64,000 nt of DNA from Pseudomonas fluorescens (lineage in GTDB: Bacteria; Pseudomonadota; Gammaproteobacteria; Pseudomonadales; Pseudomonadaceae), in the NCBI RefSeq assembly GCF_902497785.1, contig NZ_CABVHK010000012.1:178178-242177 (forward strand), read 5' to 3'. The position numbers and the translations under genes are program-made. Under the pieces are notes generated by a model. The model did not search any database, was not told the origin of the DNA, and worked only from the letters and a program-made list of their open reading frames with translations. Positions 25,864-35,030 of this stretch are shown in pieces (within the stretch, counting starts at the first letter, position 1; each line of letters begins with the position of its first letter).

Positions 25864-26612
25864 TCGATCACCAGGTAAGAAGTCAGCGGATTGGAGGGAT
25901 CCCGGCGTATGGCGTAACGGGACAGCCCCAGCACTTCGCGTACGGCGATGGTTTCACCGGGAAATTCAGGGGTGTTGAGTTCATCAAACGCCAGAATGCT
26001 GCCCTTGGTCAGGTACGGCAGGATAGCCTCCAGGCAATCGCGGGTCGGCTTGTAGATATCGAAGTCGAAGTAGGCCAGGGCCACGATGGTTTCGGGGTGA
26101 TCCTTGAGATACCCGGGAAGCGACATCGTCGCGTCTCCCGTCACCAGCTCGTGTTTTTTCTTGTGGGGAATCGGTGCGTTTTGCGCGTGGAAGTCGAGTA
26201 TCTCTTCGAGCTCTTCTTTCCAGTTCTCGACCACGCCATAGTCACCCGCCTGCACGCCGCCGCCATCCTGGGGCGCCACCGAAGGAAAGCCGTCAAAGGT
26301 ATCGAAGCCGATGATCTTGCGGTTGTAATTGAAGGGCTCGTGAATGCCCCTCAACGTCGAGAACAAGGCCATGTTCTGCCCCCACCGCACACCAAACTCC
26401 ATGATGACCCCGTGCACCGGCACGATCATCTGGTAGAGCATCTGCATGAAGTTGATCCGCGACAGCGTCTGCCGCGTGAGATAGAGGCCTAGGTTGTCCA
26501 GCAGTTCGCGGTCGGGAATCCGCGAGGCGCGAAGTCGATCGACCAGCAGCTGTTTGCGCTCGGTCTCGGACGGCGTCGAGCCGACAAATGTGCGTATGGT
26601 GTTGTCTGTCAT
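25860..26612 (-). CDS. TylF/MycF-type SAM-dependent O-methyltransferase
   Basis: A 250-residue protein with features of the TylF/MycF macrocin O-methyltransferase family: GVIMEFGVRWGQNMALFSTL (SAM site), IIGFDTFDGFPSV, and the metal-binding acidic segment VALAYFDFDIYKPTRDCLEAI followed by GSILAFDELN. These enzymes methylate sugar hydroxyls using Mg. It is in an operon with nonulosonic acid genes, so it may methylate the flagellin sugar. Products of this type are often misnamed carnitine CoA-transferase. Confidence 0.78.
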   Translation of the reverse strand: MTDNTIRTFVGSTPSETERKQLLVDRLRASRIPDRELLDNLGLYLTRQTLSRINFMQMLYQMIVPVHGVIMEFGVRWGQNMALFSTLRGIHEPFNYNRKIIGFDTFDGFPSVAPQDGGGVQAGDYGVVENWKEELEEILDFHAQNAPIPHKKKHELVTGDATMSLPGYLKDHPETIVALAYFDFDIYKPTRDCLEAILPYLTKGSILAFDELNTPEFPGETIAVREVLGLSRYAIRRDPSNPLTSYLVIE

Positions 26613-26623
26613 GGTGTGACTCC

Positions 26624-27511
26624 TCAGGGTTTGGGTCTTAAGAACGCGGTCAGGTTGCGACCAAACCCCACATCAACGAGTGCAGCGTAAAAGCGGCTGG
26701 AGACTTCGATGCCGGCCTGCCCGATCAGCCGTTCGAGCATCAGCCGGGCCCGGTGGGCTGCCGGCCCCTGGGAACGATCGGCGACGTAATTCGAACCTTC
26801 ATGCGCGAGAAAAAGGTCGATCGGAAAATCGCCCTGCATCGCCAGACACTCCCACTGCGTTGCCTCAGCTGTCTGGCGCAGGCTGTCAGCGGTGAAATAC
26901 GACAGGTGATCAGGCACGGCGATCCAAAACCGGTCAGGTATTGCGCCTTGCGCATACAGCTCTTCGTGAAACGCCGAGCCATCGTTCGGCACAGTGACCA
27001 CCAGAAGCCCGCCGGGAGCGACTAGACGGCGCAGTGATCGGAGCAGGCTCACAGGGTCCAGAACGTGCTCGAGGACGTTACCCAGCCAGACCAGATCGTA
27101 GTGTTTTTCAGAGGCGATACGGGCCTCGAGCAGTTCGAAGACATCACCTTGCTCGACATGCCTCGCGTAGTCCGGATTGACCTGCTGCACGCCGGCGCGA
27201 CTGTAGTCGATACCTTGAACCTGCCACCCGAGCCGCTCGAAGAACCTGAGCACAAAGCCTTCGCCGCAGCCGACATCGAGGAGGCTGCCGGGCTGATCAT
27301 CACCGCGCAGCGAGCGCGCCTGACTGGCCTTTTGCGCGATCCGCAGCTCGATGACTTCCAGTTCCTCGTCCGAGTAAGACTGCCGAAAGCTGCTACTGGC
27401 CGCGGTTTGAAAGTAAGCCTGCGCGTAATAGTCGCTCAAGGCCTGTGGCGTGGGGCGGTCCACCACTTCCAGAAAACCCAGCTCGTGCCGGCGTAGACGC
27501 GGGTCATTCAT
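26624..27511 (-). CDS. Class I SAM-dependent methyltransferase
   Basis: A 295-residue methyltransferase with motif I as LLDVGCGEGFVLRFF (about residues 77-91), IDYSRAG as motif II, DLVWLGNVLEHVLDP, and LVAPGGLLVVTVPNDG. This is the Methyltransf_23 layout common in glycan clusters. It overlaps the pseF stop by 4 bases. The acceptor is unknown; a hydroxyl or amine of the nonulosonic acid is the likely target. Confidence 0.82.
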   Translation of the reverse strand: MNDPRLRRHELGFLEVVDRPTPQALSDYYAQAYFQTAASSSFRQSYSDEELEVIELRIAQKASQARSLRGDDQPGSLLDVGCGEGFVLRFFERLGWQVQGIDYSRAGVQQVNPDYARHVEQGDVFELLEARIASEKHYDLVWLGNVLEHVLDPVSLLRSLRRLVAPGGLLVVTVPNDGSAFHEELYAQGAIPDRFWIAVPDHLSYFTADSLRQTAEATQWECLAMQGDFPIDLFLAHEGSNYVADRSQGPAAHRARLMLERLIGQAGIEVSSRFYAALVDVGFGRNLTAFLRPKP

Positions 27512-28209
27512 CCCGACATCCTTTCGTGTTTCAGCTCGGCAATCGCCCAGTCTTCCTCGGTATCGATGTCCTGCACCTGCATCGCCGGCAAAACGATCGA
27601 GCCGGTATTGGGCCCCATCAGCACGTGATCGCGCAGAAACGCTTCAGTGCGAAACCAGTACCACTGACCGGCATCGTGATAGGCGACCGGCAGGTCCTGG
27701 GACCTGGCGTTGAGGTGTTCAGGGAAGTTGAGGGCGATGCAGCCCTCGTCGTCACGTTGCAGCGAACGCCAGATCGGATAAGAAAAAGCGGCGACCGGCA
27801 TGATCACGTCGAACCGGCTTCCCAGCAGTTGCGCGCGCCCGCCACTCAGGTCGGCGGGCCGTACAAACGGTGCCGTTGGATAGAGGCAACAGGCAAGATC
27901 GAACTGCACGCCCGCCTCGGCGTATTGCCCCAGCACTTCAAGCAGAACGTCCGACGTCGTGGCGTGATCATCTGCTGCCGCGGGCGAGCGCAGGAAGGGC
28001 ACCTCGGCGCCCAGGGCGCGGGCGATGGCTGCAATCTCTGCGTCATCGGTACTGACCATGACGGTGTCGAAAGCGCCGCAGGCGAGCGCTGCGTCAATCG
28101 ACCAGGCCAGCATGGGCCGCCCACGAAACAGGCGGATGTTCTTGCGTGGGATGCGCTTGCTGCCACCCCTGGCTGGAATGATCGCGACGGCGCGAGGTGT
28201 ACCGGTCAT
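27508..28209 (-). CDS. pseF: PseF, CMP-nonulosonate (pseudaminic acid) cytidylyltransferase
   Basis: A 233-residue cytidylyltransferase that activates the nonulosonic acid with CTP. It starts AVAIIPARGGSKRIPRKNIR, the CTP-binding signature of NeuA/PseF, and has VMVSTDDAEIAAIARALGA, CLYPTAPFVRPADL and IDTEEDWAIAELKH. Length matches PseF (about 230). It overlaps pseI by 4 bases (ATGA). Preference for pseudaminic rather than legionaminic acid is inferred from the neighbouring pseC and pseI. Confidence 0.9.
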   Translation of the reverse strand: MTGTPRAVAIIPARGGSKRIPRKNIRLFRGRPMLAWSIDAALACGAFDTVMVSTDDAEIAAIARALGAEVPFLRSPAAADDHATTSDVLLEVLGQYAEAGVQFDLACCLYPTAPFVRPADLSGGRAQLLGSRFDVIMPVAAFSYPIWRSLQRDDEGCIALNFPEHLNARSQDLPVAYHDAGQWYWFRTEAFLRDHVLMGPNTGSIVLPAMQVQDIDTEEDWAIAELKHERMSG

Positions 28210-29306
28210 GGCTCGATTCCGCCTTCGACCATCGACACCTCAAGTGGCTCGCCAAAGGCCAGCGCGCGCGTCGCCCGGCGCCCGAGCACCACCTCAAGAA
28301 ACTTCGGTTTGAGCCCGTTGCCGGGGCGGATCGAGCGCACGTTGGCTTCGGTCAGCATTTCGCCCTTGGCGACAGGCGCGACGACATACAGTGAACGGCG
28401 ATTCTTCAGCACAATCTGTTCCGAGCGGGTGGGCTCGAAGGCCGCCGCGCCGACCGCAACATGGGCGATGCGCGCCGTCGCCACGAGGTTAGCCAGTTCT
28501 GCCGGCTCCAGCGAAAAGGCGCTATCGACCCCGCCTTCTGCGCGAGACAGGGTGAAATGCTTTTCGATGAAACACGCGCCCAGCCCTACCGCAATAGCCG
28601 ACACCACCGTGCCGAGCGTATGGTCGGACAGCCCGGACACCACGTCGAACCGCCGGGCGATCTCGGCGATCGTTGCCAGATTCGCTTCCTCTGGCGGCGC
28701 CGGATAAGCCGCTGTGCAGTGCAGCACCACAATCTGCGTGGCCCCGGCCCCACGCGCGGCCTCTACGGCTTCAGCAATTTCCTCAAGGGTGGCCATGCCC
28801 GTGGACATCACGATCGGCTTGCCCGTGCGCGCTACTTTGCGAATGAGCGCCAGGTCGATCAATTCAGGCGATGCAATTTTGTAGGCCGGTGCCCCCAGAG
28901 ACTCGAGGAAGTCCACAGCCGTGGCGTCAAAGGGCGATGAAAACACGGTGATCCCGATCTGGCGACCATGCTCGAAGATCGCCTGGTGCCATTCCCACGG
29001 CGTGTGCGCTTCTTCATAAAGCTCATAGAGCCCGCGGCCATCCCACAGACCGCCCTTCACCAGAAATTCCGGCCCGCTGTGGTCAATGGTGATGGTGTCG
29101 GCGCGGTACGTCTGAATCTTCACCGCATCCGCACCCGCCTGCTTCGCGGCTTCAATGATGCGAAAGGCACGGTTGATGTCGCCGTTATGGTTCCCGGACA
29201 TCTCGGCAACGATGTAAGGAGGCTCGGCCGGACCGATGCGACGCCCGGCGATGCTCAGGACCGGTTGCCGATCCTGTCGCGCGTCTGCTGTTTGCTGCCC
29301 TTTCAC
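28206..29306 (-). CDS. pseI: PseI, pseudaminic acid synthase (NeuB family)
   Basis: A 366-residue NeuB-family enzyme that condenses phosphoenolpyruvate with a 6-deoxy diacetamido hexose. The barrel shows YIVAEMSGNHNGDINRA, ADAVKIQTYRADTIT, GKPIVMSTGMATLEEI, VVLHCTAAYPAPPEEANL and SDHTLGTVVSAIAVGLGAC. The C-terminal SAF domain starts near residue 300 (RRSLYVVAPVAKGEML). The GTG start has GGGAG 8 bases upstream. GLWDGRGLYELYEEAHTPWE is a PseI-type stretch. Confidence 0.92.
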   Translation of the reverse strand: MKGQQTADARQDRQPVLSIAGRRIGPAEPPYIVAEMSGNHNGDINRAFRIIEAAKQAGADAVKIQTYRADTITIDHSGPEFLVKGGLWDGRGLYELYEEAHTPWEWHQAIFEHGRQIGITVFSSPFDATAVDFLESLGAPAYKIASPELIDLALIRKVARTGKPIVMSTGMATLEEIAEAVEAARGAGATQIVVLHCTAAYPAPPEEANLATIAEIARRFDVVSGLSDHTLGTVVSAIAVGLGACFIEKHFTLSRAEGGVDSAFSLEPAELANLVATARIAHVAVGAAAFEPTRSEQIVLKNRRSLYVVAPVAKGEMLTEANVRSIRPGNGLKPKFLEVVLGRRATRALAFGEPLEVSMVEGGIEP

Positions 29307-29342
29307 AAAGCCACTCCCGTTGTATGGGTGATCAATTAACTG

Positions 29343-30512
29343 TCAATCCAGAATTCGCCGCAGATGTTCCACCACTTCGTCCTGCTGCTCATCGGTCAGG
29401 TCGGGAAACAGCGGCAGGCTGATGGCCTCGGAAAAATACTGCTCGGCCTGTGGAAAATCACCGTCCTTGAAACCTTGTTCGCGATAGTAAGGCTGCAAAT
29501 GCACGGGAATGTAGTGCAGGTTGACGCCAAGGCCCGCAGCCCGCAAAGCCTCGAACACCTGCGCCTGACTAAGCTTGATGCGCGACAGTTGCAACCGCAC
29601 GACGTAAAGGTGCCAGGCAGACTCGGCGCCAGGCTGTTCGACCGGCAACGTCACAGGGAGCCCTGCCAGCAGTACTGCATAGCGCGCAGCCAGTTGACGA
29701 CGCTTGGCGACGAAGGCATCCAGACGCGCCAGTTGCGACAGCCCCAGTGCGGCATGCAAATCCGTCATGCGGTAATTGAAACCCAGCTCCAGTTGCTGGT
29801 AGTACCACAACCCTGTGTCCGGCACCTTCATCTGCGCCGGATCACCGGTGATGCCGTGGCTGCGCAACCGTCGCAGGCGTTCGGCATACCCGGCATTGTT
29901 GGTCAGCACCATGCCGCCCTCGGCGCTGGTGATGATCTTGACCGGATGAAAACTGAAGATGGTCATGGCGGCGAACTGGCCACAGCCCACCGGCCGTCCC
30001 AGGTACGAGGCGCCCACCGCATGCGCGGCATCTTCGATCAAGATGAAACCGTAGCGCGCGGATAACTGCGCGATGGCGCGCATGTCGCAACTCTGCCCGG
30101 CGAACGCGACCGCGATCACCACCTTGGGGAGTTTTCCGGCGGCTTCGGCGACCTCGAGTTTTTCGGCGAGCAACCTCGCGTCAAGGTTCAAGGTGTGCGG
30201 ATCAATGTCGACGAAATCGACGTCGGCGCCACAGTAGCGCGCGCAGTTGGCCGACGCGACGAAGGTGTTCGGACTGGTCCAGAGGTAATCGCCCGGGCCG
30301 AGCCCCGCGACAAGACAGGCAATGTGCAGCGCTGCCGTGGCGTTGCACACGGCGACCGCGTGCTGCGCCTGACAGTGGTCGGCCAAGGCGTTTTCGAAAC
30401 GCTCGATGGTCGGGCCCTGAGTCAGCCAGGGGGACTTGAGCACTTCCATTACCGCGTCGATATCCGCCTGATCAATGTTCTGCCGGCCGTAGGGAATCCG
30501 CATAGGCATCAT
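29343..30512 (-). CDS. pseC: PseC, UDP-4-amino-4,6-dideoxy-AltNAc transaminase
   Basis: A 389-residue DegT-family PLP aminotransferase. It has IPYGRQNIDQADIDAVMEVL, the lysine that binds PLP in FSFHPVKIITSAEGG, and the PseC-type C-terminal block LHYIPVHLQPYYREQGFKDG. PseC aminates the 4-keto sugar made by PseB. Three ATGs (30512, 30509, 30503) stand at the start and no good ribosome site precedes them. The first overlaps the stop of a 25-codon ORF with a strong ribosome site, so translation is probably coupled. No intact pseB is in the window. Confidence 0.92.
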   Translation of the reverse strand: MMPMRIPYGRQNIDQADIDAVMEVLKSPWLTQGPTIERFENALADHCQAQHAVAVCNATAALHIACLVAGLGPGDYLWTSPNTFVASANCARYCGADVDFVDIDPHTLNLDARLLAEKLEVAEAAGKLPKVVIAVAFAGQSCDMRAIAQLSARYGFILIEDAAHAVGASYLGRPVGCGQFAAMTIFSFHPVKIITSAEGGMVLTNNAGYAERLRRLRSHGITGDPAQMKVPDTGLWYYQQLELGFNYRMTDLHAALGLSQLARLDAFVAKRRQLAARYAVLLAGLPVTLPVEQPGAESAWHLYVVRLQLSRIKLSQAQVFEALRAAGLGVNLHYIPVHLQPYYREQGFKDGDFPQAEQYFSEAISLPLFPDLTDEQQDEVVEHLRRILD

Positions 30513-30586
30513 GAGCCGGACTCAACGCAACGCCTGACGCGCCGGCAACTGCGCGCACCTCTGAACATCAATTTGGCCTTGAACAT
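30509..30586 (-). pseudogene. 25-codon ORF in the pseB position, possible pseB remnant
   Basis: The ORF starts MFKAK after AAGGA at 7 bases spacing, runs 25 codons rich in Arg and Cys, and stops in a TGA overlapping the pseC ATG. PseB proteins begin with MF, two variable residues and K, and pseB normally ends against pseC. I infer that most of pseB was deleted, leaving both ends. The alternative is a short leader peptide that couples translation. The bit of similarity is only five residues, so this is tentative. Confidence 0.4.
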
Positions 30587-30616
30587 GTCGCGTATCCTTT
30601 TGGTGGATCAGACTGC

Positions 30617-33550
30617 TTACGCAAGCAACTGCGCCCAGTTGACCGGGGACGGTTCGCTGAGGGAAAAAACCTTGCCGGTCAGGGCCAGGTTGCTGTTGTA
30701 AGACTCGTCGTGGGCAAAGCGCGCCTGCCATTTGTCGCGCAGGGCAGCCACAGCCTGGGAGTCGTCCGGCAAGGTTCCCGGATGGACAATCTGCACTTGC
30801 GGCGTCCACACCGTGAGCAACCCGGCGTCGGCCACTTTCAGGCACAGATCGACATCAGCGTAGGCATCATCGAAGTGCTCGCGATCCAGACCGCCGAGGG
30901 CGTCGAAGACTTCCTTGCGAATCATCAGGCAGGCACCGCTGACGGCCGCGTAATTCTGTTCGACGAGCAGCCGGCGCATGTAGCCTGAGGCGTCTTTTTT
31001 CTCGCCGACGAAGGGCGAAGCAATGCCGCCGTCGAGTCCGAGAATCAGCCCGGCACCGGTCACGCTGCCCGCGCGATCCACCAGCCTGGCCCCGACCACG
31101 CCGACTTCGGGACGCTGGGCCTGATTGAGCAAGGCCTCTATCCAGTTCGCGTTGACCACTTCGGCGTCCGCGGCCAGCAGCACCAGGTATTCGCCTTGAG
31201 CCTGTTCGGCGGCGAGGTTGATCAGGGCCGATGTGCTCAGGCGCTGTGCAGTCTTGACCAGACGAATCCGGCCCCGGCCATTGCGTTCCAGGCTGTCGAG
31301 CCAGGTGTGAAGCTCGGCGGACTGGCTGTGGTTATCGGCAATGACCACTTCGTTGTTTTGATAGCGCGTGCGCTGCAAGACACTGACCAGGCAGCGCTGC
31401 AAGTGCTCCAGGTTGTCCTGGCTCGGGATGATGATCGAGACCTTCGGGCGCCCCGCATGGCGGTATTCGATACGCAAACCACCCGATGCTTCGGCGCTGA
31501 CCTGGGCTTGATAACCACGGGTCGCCAGATGACGGACCAGCGCCTGACGCTCGTGGTCGTGGGCGGTGGGTTCGGGGGCTGCGGTGATCAGCAACGGTTC
31601 CGGCAAATGCGCAAAACCGGCCAGGCCGCCGGCTTCGATCATGCGAAGCAGCAGGTCGAACTCGAGCGCCGAGGTGAACTCGCGGGCGAAACCGCCGACG
31701 TCCACCAACACTTCGCGGCGAATCAGCCAGTGCCGCGCAACCCATGACGGCAAGCTCTGCAACAGGTCGAGGTTAAAGGCCGGGCGGAACACATCCACCA
31801 GAGTGCCATCGGCCTGGCGATGAATCTCGTCCATCGCCACCGCACGGCAACCTTCGGCGTTTTGCAGCTCGAGGCTGGCACGCAGGAAGCCGGCAGCGGT
31901 GAACTCGTCGCCCGCCTCGGCCAGCAGCAACCAGTCCGAGGTCGACTGGCGAGCGATCTGGTTCAGCTTGTCGACGTAATTGGCCGCGCTGACCTTGACG
32001 AAATGCAGGGTGTTTTGCGCCGTGGTGACCGCCGGCAAATCACCCATGGTGAAGACCACCACCTTGAACGCCCGGAACGCGCTCCCCATCAGGCTATCGA
32101 AGGTGACCTGGAGCTTGTCCATGTCGGCGTCCAGATCGAGCAGCAGAATGTCGAACTGAGGGCCGCCCTGATTAGCCGCCAGGTGCTGGTTGATTTTCCG
32201 CACCGCGGTGTCGTTCGGTTGCCGGGCTTGCAGCCAGTTGTGCAGACGCCCCGACGGCATGCTGTCGAGCAATTGACGGCTGTCGAAGGTGGGGACGCTG
32301 TCCAGACGCTTGACCCAGTCGGTCAGTACCTGGGCGTCGGTGAGCTCATCCATATCCTGCAGCTGCTGCGCCAGTTTTTGCACCACGCGACGGTTGAACG
32401 CGCCCAGTTCCACCGCGTCCAGCAGACGGTTTTGAATCGTCGCCGGCGTGTCATTGGGATAAGTGCGTTGCAACGCTTCCTGCTTGAGCAATGCGCCTTC
32501 CATTTGCTCGAGTTGCAAGCGCCCTGCCGGCATCGAATGAAGCAGGAATTCGCACTGCGTCAGTTGATCGAAAAAGGCACTGTTATAGAACGGCATTTCA
32601 ACGTATTGCTGGGCGCCGAAGACACGCTTCGGCCCCTGCGCCGGGTCCGTCCAGTACGACTCGAAAATCGGCTCGATGGTCAGCGCGTTGCGGATCGTCA
32701 GGCTCTCGGCGAGGGCAGCGAAACTTTGCAGCGCGACCTGCGCGGTCTGTTGTTCATTCAGGTCACTGATGCCGGTCGGCAACGATGCGAGAAACCCGGC
32801 AAAACGTTCGCGTTCGGCCACGGATCGGGCGTCTTTGAAACTCAAGGTCGTCATGATTTCAGTGTTGTGATCCGAGTGGCCATAGTTGACCTCGCGCACC
32901 ACGTACGGCATCGGCAGAATTCGCGCCTTGGCCCGGGCCAGCATGTAGTAGACATGACCGATCTCCTGCCACTGGAAGATCGTCCCTTCAGGCATCGCGG
33001 CATACCAGTCACGCAACAGCGCAGTGCGGTGGACTGCATAGAACGGCGGAATGTACTGACTGGTGTAATCGATCACACGGTCCTGAGCGGACTCGGCGTT
33101 GTAGTCCTCCTGCACCTTTTTGTCACGGCGGTAGTACTGCACGTGAGTGGCATGGGTCAGGTACATCAGGCAATAGCCATGGCACAGACCGTAGTCAGGG
33201 TTGGCTTCGAGGAAGTTCACCGACTCGGCGAGGGCACCGTGCAACAGGAAATCATCGTCGGCGGCGAAGACCATGTACGGCGTGGTGACCTGCTCGACGC
33301 CATACGCCAGTTTGGCCTGAATTCCCCAATAGCCAAATTGCGGCAAGTGTCGATAGTCGATCGAATCTGCGACGCCCGCCACGCCTTCCGCAGCGACGGC
33401 CGATGAGTCGAGGACCAGGATCTTGCAAGGCAACGTGCGGTAGAACTGCAGTGCCCTGCGCAGGAACGCCGGGCGATTGTGTGTAATCAGCACCAGAGTG
33501 AACAGTTCACCCAGGGACTGCGTATTTTCAGAACCGTAAATGCCTTGCAT
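30617..33550 (-). CDS. Large flagellin glycosyltransferase (Fgt2-like), two domains
   Basis: A 977-residue protein. The N-terminal part (about residues 15-280) is a TIGR00180-type glycosyltransferase with FTLVLITHNRPAFLRRALQF and a DxD in VFAADDDFLLHG. The middle (300-600) is less clear. The C-terminal part (about 655-950) is a GT2 fold with PKVSIIIPSQDNLEHLQRCL, EVVIADNHS, GEYLVLLAADAEV and DAYADVDLCLKV. Size and neighbours match Fgt2 of P. syringae. The start at 33550 has GGGGAAGGA just upstream; a longer frame to 33640 has less support. Confidence 0.82.
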   Translation of the reverse strand: MQGIYGSENTQSLGELFTLVLITHNRPAFLRRALQFYRTLPCKILVLDSSAVAAEGVAGVADSIDYRHLPQFGYWGIQAKLAYGVEQVTTPYMVFAADDDFLLHGALAESVNFLEANPDYGLCHGYCLMYLTHATHVQYYRRDKKVQEDYNAESAQDRVIDYTSQYIPPFYAVHRTALLRDWYAAMPEGTIFQWQEIGHVYYMLARAKARILPMPYVVREVNYGHSDHNTEIMTTLSFKDARSVAERERFAGFLASLPTGISDLNEQQTAQVALQSFAALAESLTIRNALTIEPIFESYWTDPAQGPKRVFGAQQYVEMPFYNSAFFDQLTQCEFLLHSMPAGRLQLEQMEGALLKQEALQRTYPNDTPATIQNRLLDAVELGAFNRRVVQKLAQQLQDMDELTDAQVLTDWVKRLDSVPTFDSRQLLDSMPSGRLHNWLQARQPNDTAVRKINQHLAANQGGPQFDILLLDLDADMDKLQVTFDSLMGSAFRAFKVVVFTMGDLPAVTTAQNTLHFVKVSAANYVDKLNQIARQSTSDWLLLAEAGDEFTAAGFLRASLELQNAEGCRAVAMDEIHRQADGTLVDVFRPAFNLDLLQSLPSWVARHWLIRREVLVDVGGFAREFTSALEFDLLLRMIEAGGLAGFAHLPEPLLITAAPEPTAHDHERQALVRHLATRGYQAQVSAEASGGLRIEYRHAGRPKVSIIIPSQDNLEHLQRCLVSVLQRTRYQNNEVVIADNHSQSAELHTWLDSLERNGRGRIRLVKTAQRLSTSALINLAAEQAQGEYLVLLAADAEVVNANWIEALLNQAQRPEVGVVGARLVDRAGSVTGAGLILGLDGGIASPFVGEKKDASGYMRRLLVEQNYAAVSGACLMIRKEVFDALGGLDREHFDDAYADVDLCLKVADAGLLTVWTPQVQIVHPGTLPDDSQAVAALRDKWQARFAHDESYNSNLALTGKVFSLSEPSPVNWAQLLA

Positions 33551-33605
33551 ATCCTTCCCCACCACAGACCGTTTTGCCTGATAAACGCTTGAAAAAAGTT
33601 GTCGC

Positions 33606-34334
33606 TCAACGCACCCGGCGCAGGTAGCCGTCTGGTGCAACAGTGATCAGCAATTTGCTGTGAATCGCCTGATCGATCTCGAAATCGCGGTTCTCTTCAA
33701 GGTAGGCCCACACCGCGGTTTTCGGGTTGTCACCCTTGCCCCACGGACGGTCTGGAAACGCGTCTTCGGGCATGTCTTCGACCACGGTGTCCATGACCAC
33801 GCAGTAACTGCCCACCGACACCATCGGCGCATACAGGCGCAGTTCTTCGAGCACGTGTTCATGGGTGTGATTGGAGTCCAGCACCACCAGCACTTTCTTG
33901 CCCTGGATACGCTCGCGCACCTGATCGACGATGGCCGTGTCGATGCTCGAACCCTGAATCATCTGTATGCGTTTGCTCATCGGGTGAGCTTCGATCGCTT
34001 CGCGGTTGTGCGGGCGAATGTCGATGTCGACACCCAGCACTTCCCCGTGGCCCATCAGTTCCAGGATCGAGGCGTAAAACACCAGCGAACCGCCGTGGGC
34101 GATGCCGGTTTCAACGATCACGTCCGGACGCAGGTTCCAGATTATTTCCTGCATGGCGACCATGTCCTGAGGGAACTGGATGATCGGCCGGCCCATCCAG
34201 CTGAAGTTGTAGGTGTACTTGTGTCTGGCCGTGGTGCCGACCCAGCCCAGCGATTCGGCTTGCAACGCCTTGTCTTGCTGCAAGCCTGCGATGTTGTCTT
34301 TTACTTCTTCGCGAAACTGCTCATGGGGATTCAT
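33606..34334 (-). CDS. CmcI/rhamnosyl O-methyltransferase-like enzyme
   Basis: A 242-residue protein of the cephalosporin-hydroxylase-like family, which includes sugar 2-O- and 3-O-methyltransferases. Motifs: VIVETGIAHGGSLVFYASIL (SAM site), VLGVDIDIRPHNREAI, IQMIQGSSIDTAIV and VLVVLDSNHTHEHVLEELRL. It lies 30 bases after the acyltransferase gene in the CDP-sugar module. A role as O-methyltransferase on the deoxyhexose is likely; family name alone would mislead. Confidence 0.8.
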   Translation of the reverse strand: MNPHEQFREEVKDNIAGLQQDKALQAESLGWVGTTARHKYTYNFSWMGRPIIQFPQDMVAMQEIIWNLRPDVIVETGIAHGGSLVFYASILELMGHGEVLGVDIDIRPHNREAIEAHPMSKRIQMIQGSSIDTAIVDQVRERIQGKKVLVVLDSNHTHEHVLEELRLYAPMVSVGSYCVVMDTVVEDMPEDAFPDRPWGKGDNPKTAVWAYLEENRDFEIDQAIHSKLLITVAPDGYLRRVR

Positions 34335-34364
34335 TGAAACGCTCCAGAAAAATAGGGAAACGGG

Positions 34365-35030
34365 TTACTTGAAAACCTTCCCGTCGGGGTAAGGCACCGC
34401 GTTGGTCTTGATGATCCTGGCGGGATTGCCCGCCACGACTGAAAAATCCGGTACATCTTTGGTCACGACGGCACCGGCCCCGATGGTGACCCAGCGACCG
34501 ATGCGCAAACGCGGAAGAATCGTCGCGTTGGTGCCGATGAAGGTCCCGTCGCCGATCTCCACGCAACCGGCAATGCACACGCCTGGCGCCATGAACACCG
34601 AGTGGCCGATCTGTCCCTCATGCCCGACCACACTGCCGGCGCTGATACTGGTGTTGTCACCCAGCGTCACTTCGGCTTGCATGATCACGCCCTCTTGCAG
34701 GTAACTGCCCTGCCCCATGCGAATCATTGTGAGGTCGATGCCGGGGTGGATGAACTGACCCAGCGTGGCGCCGGCCTCAACCAACTCGCGAGTGGTCTCG
34801 TAGCGCAGACGGGTGTTGCCGGTGATCAGGTTGACGAAACGCGCGTTCGGCCCTTTTAGCTCACTGACCAGCGCAGATCCGCCCAGCACCGGCACGCCAA
34901 AAAACAACGTGCCGTGTTTGGCCGGATCATTGTCCAGAAACGCGAACTCGACATTCGGCGTGCTGCGTTTCACTGCATGCAACATGCGCACGGCTTCAGG
35001 GTTGGCCGCGCCCAGCAAATACAGGTTCAC
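34365..35030 (-). CDS. PglD-like sugar N-acyltransferase (left-handed beta-helix)
   Basis: A 221-residue protein with a Rossmann-type N-terminal domain (LYLLGAANPEAVRMLHAV) and hexapeptide repeats from about residue 100 (GVIMQAEVTLGDNTSI, VGHEGQIGHSVFMAPGVCIAGCVEIGD). It ends VVAGNPARIIKTN, the usual tail of PglD/NeuD enzymes. The catalytic His is probably in SVVGHEGQ. It acylates the 4-amino group of a dideoxy sugar. It overlaps the aminotransferase gene by 4 bases. Confidence 0.85.
   Translation of the reverse strand: MNLYLLGAANPEAVRMLHAVKRSTPNVEFAFLDNDPAKHGTLFFGVPVLGGSALVSELKGPNARFVNLITGNTRLRYETTRELVEAGATLGQFIHPGIDLTMIRMGQGSYLQEGVIMQAEVTLGDNTSISAGSVVGHEGQIGHSVFMAPGVCIAGCVEIGDGTFIGTNATILPRLRIGRWVTIGAGAVVTKDVPDFSVVAGNPARIIKTNAVPYPDGKVFK

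Noticed and set aside
33551..33640. Longer N-terminus for the 977-residue glycosyltransferase
   Set aside because: The extra 30 residues have Cys-rich non-conserved text and the ATG at 33550 has a better ribosome site.
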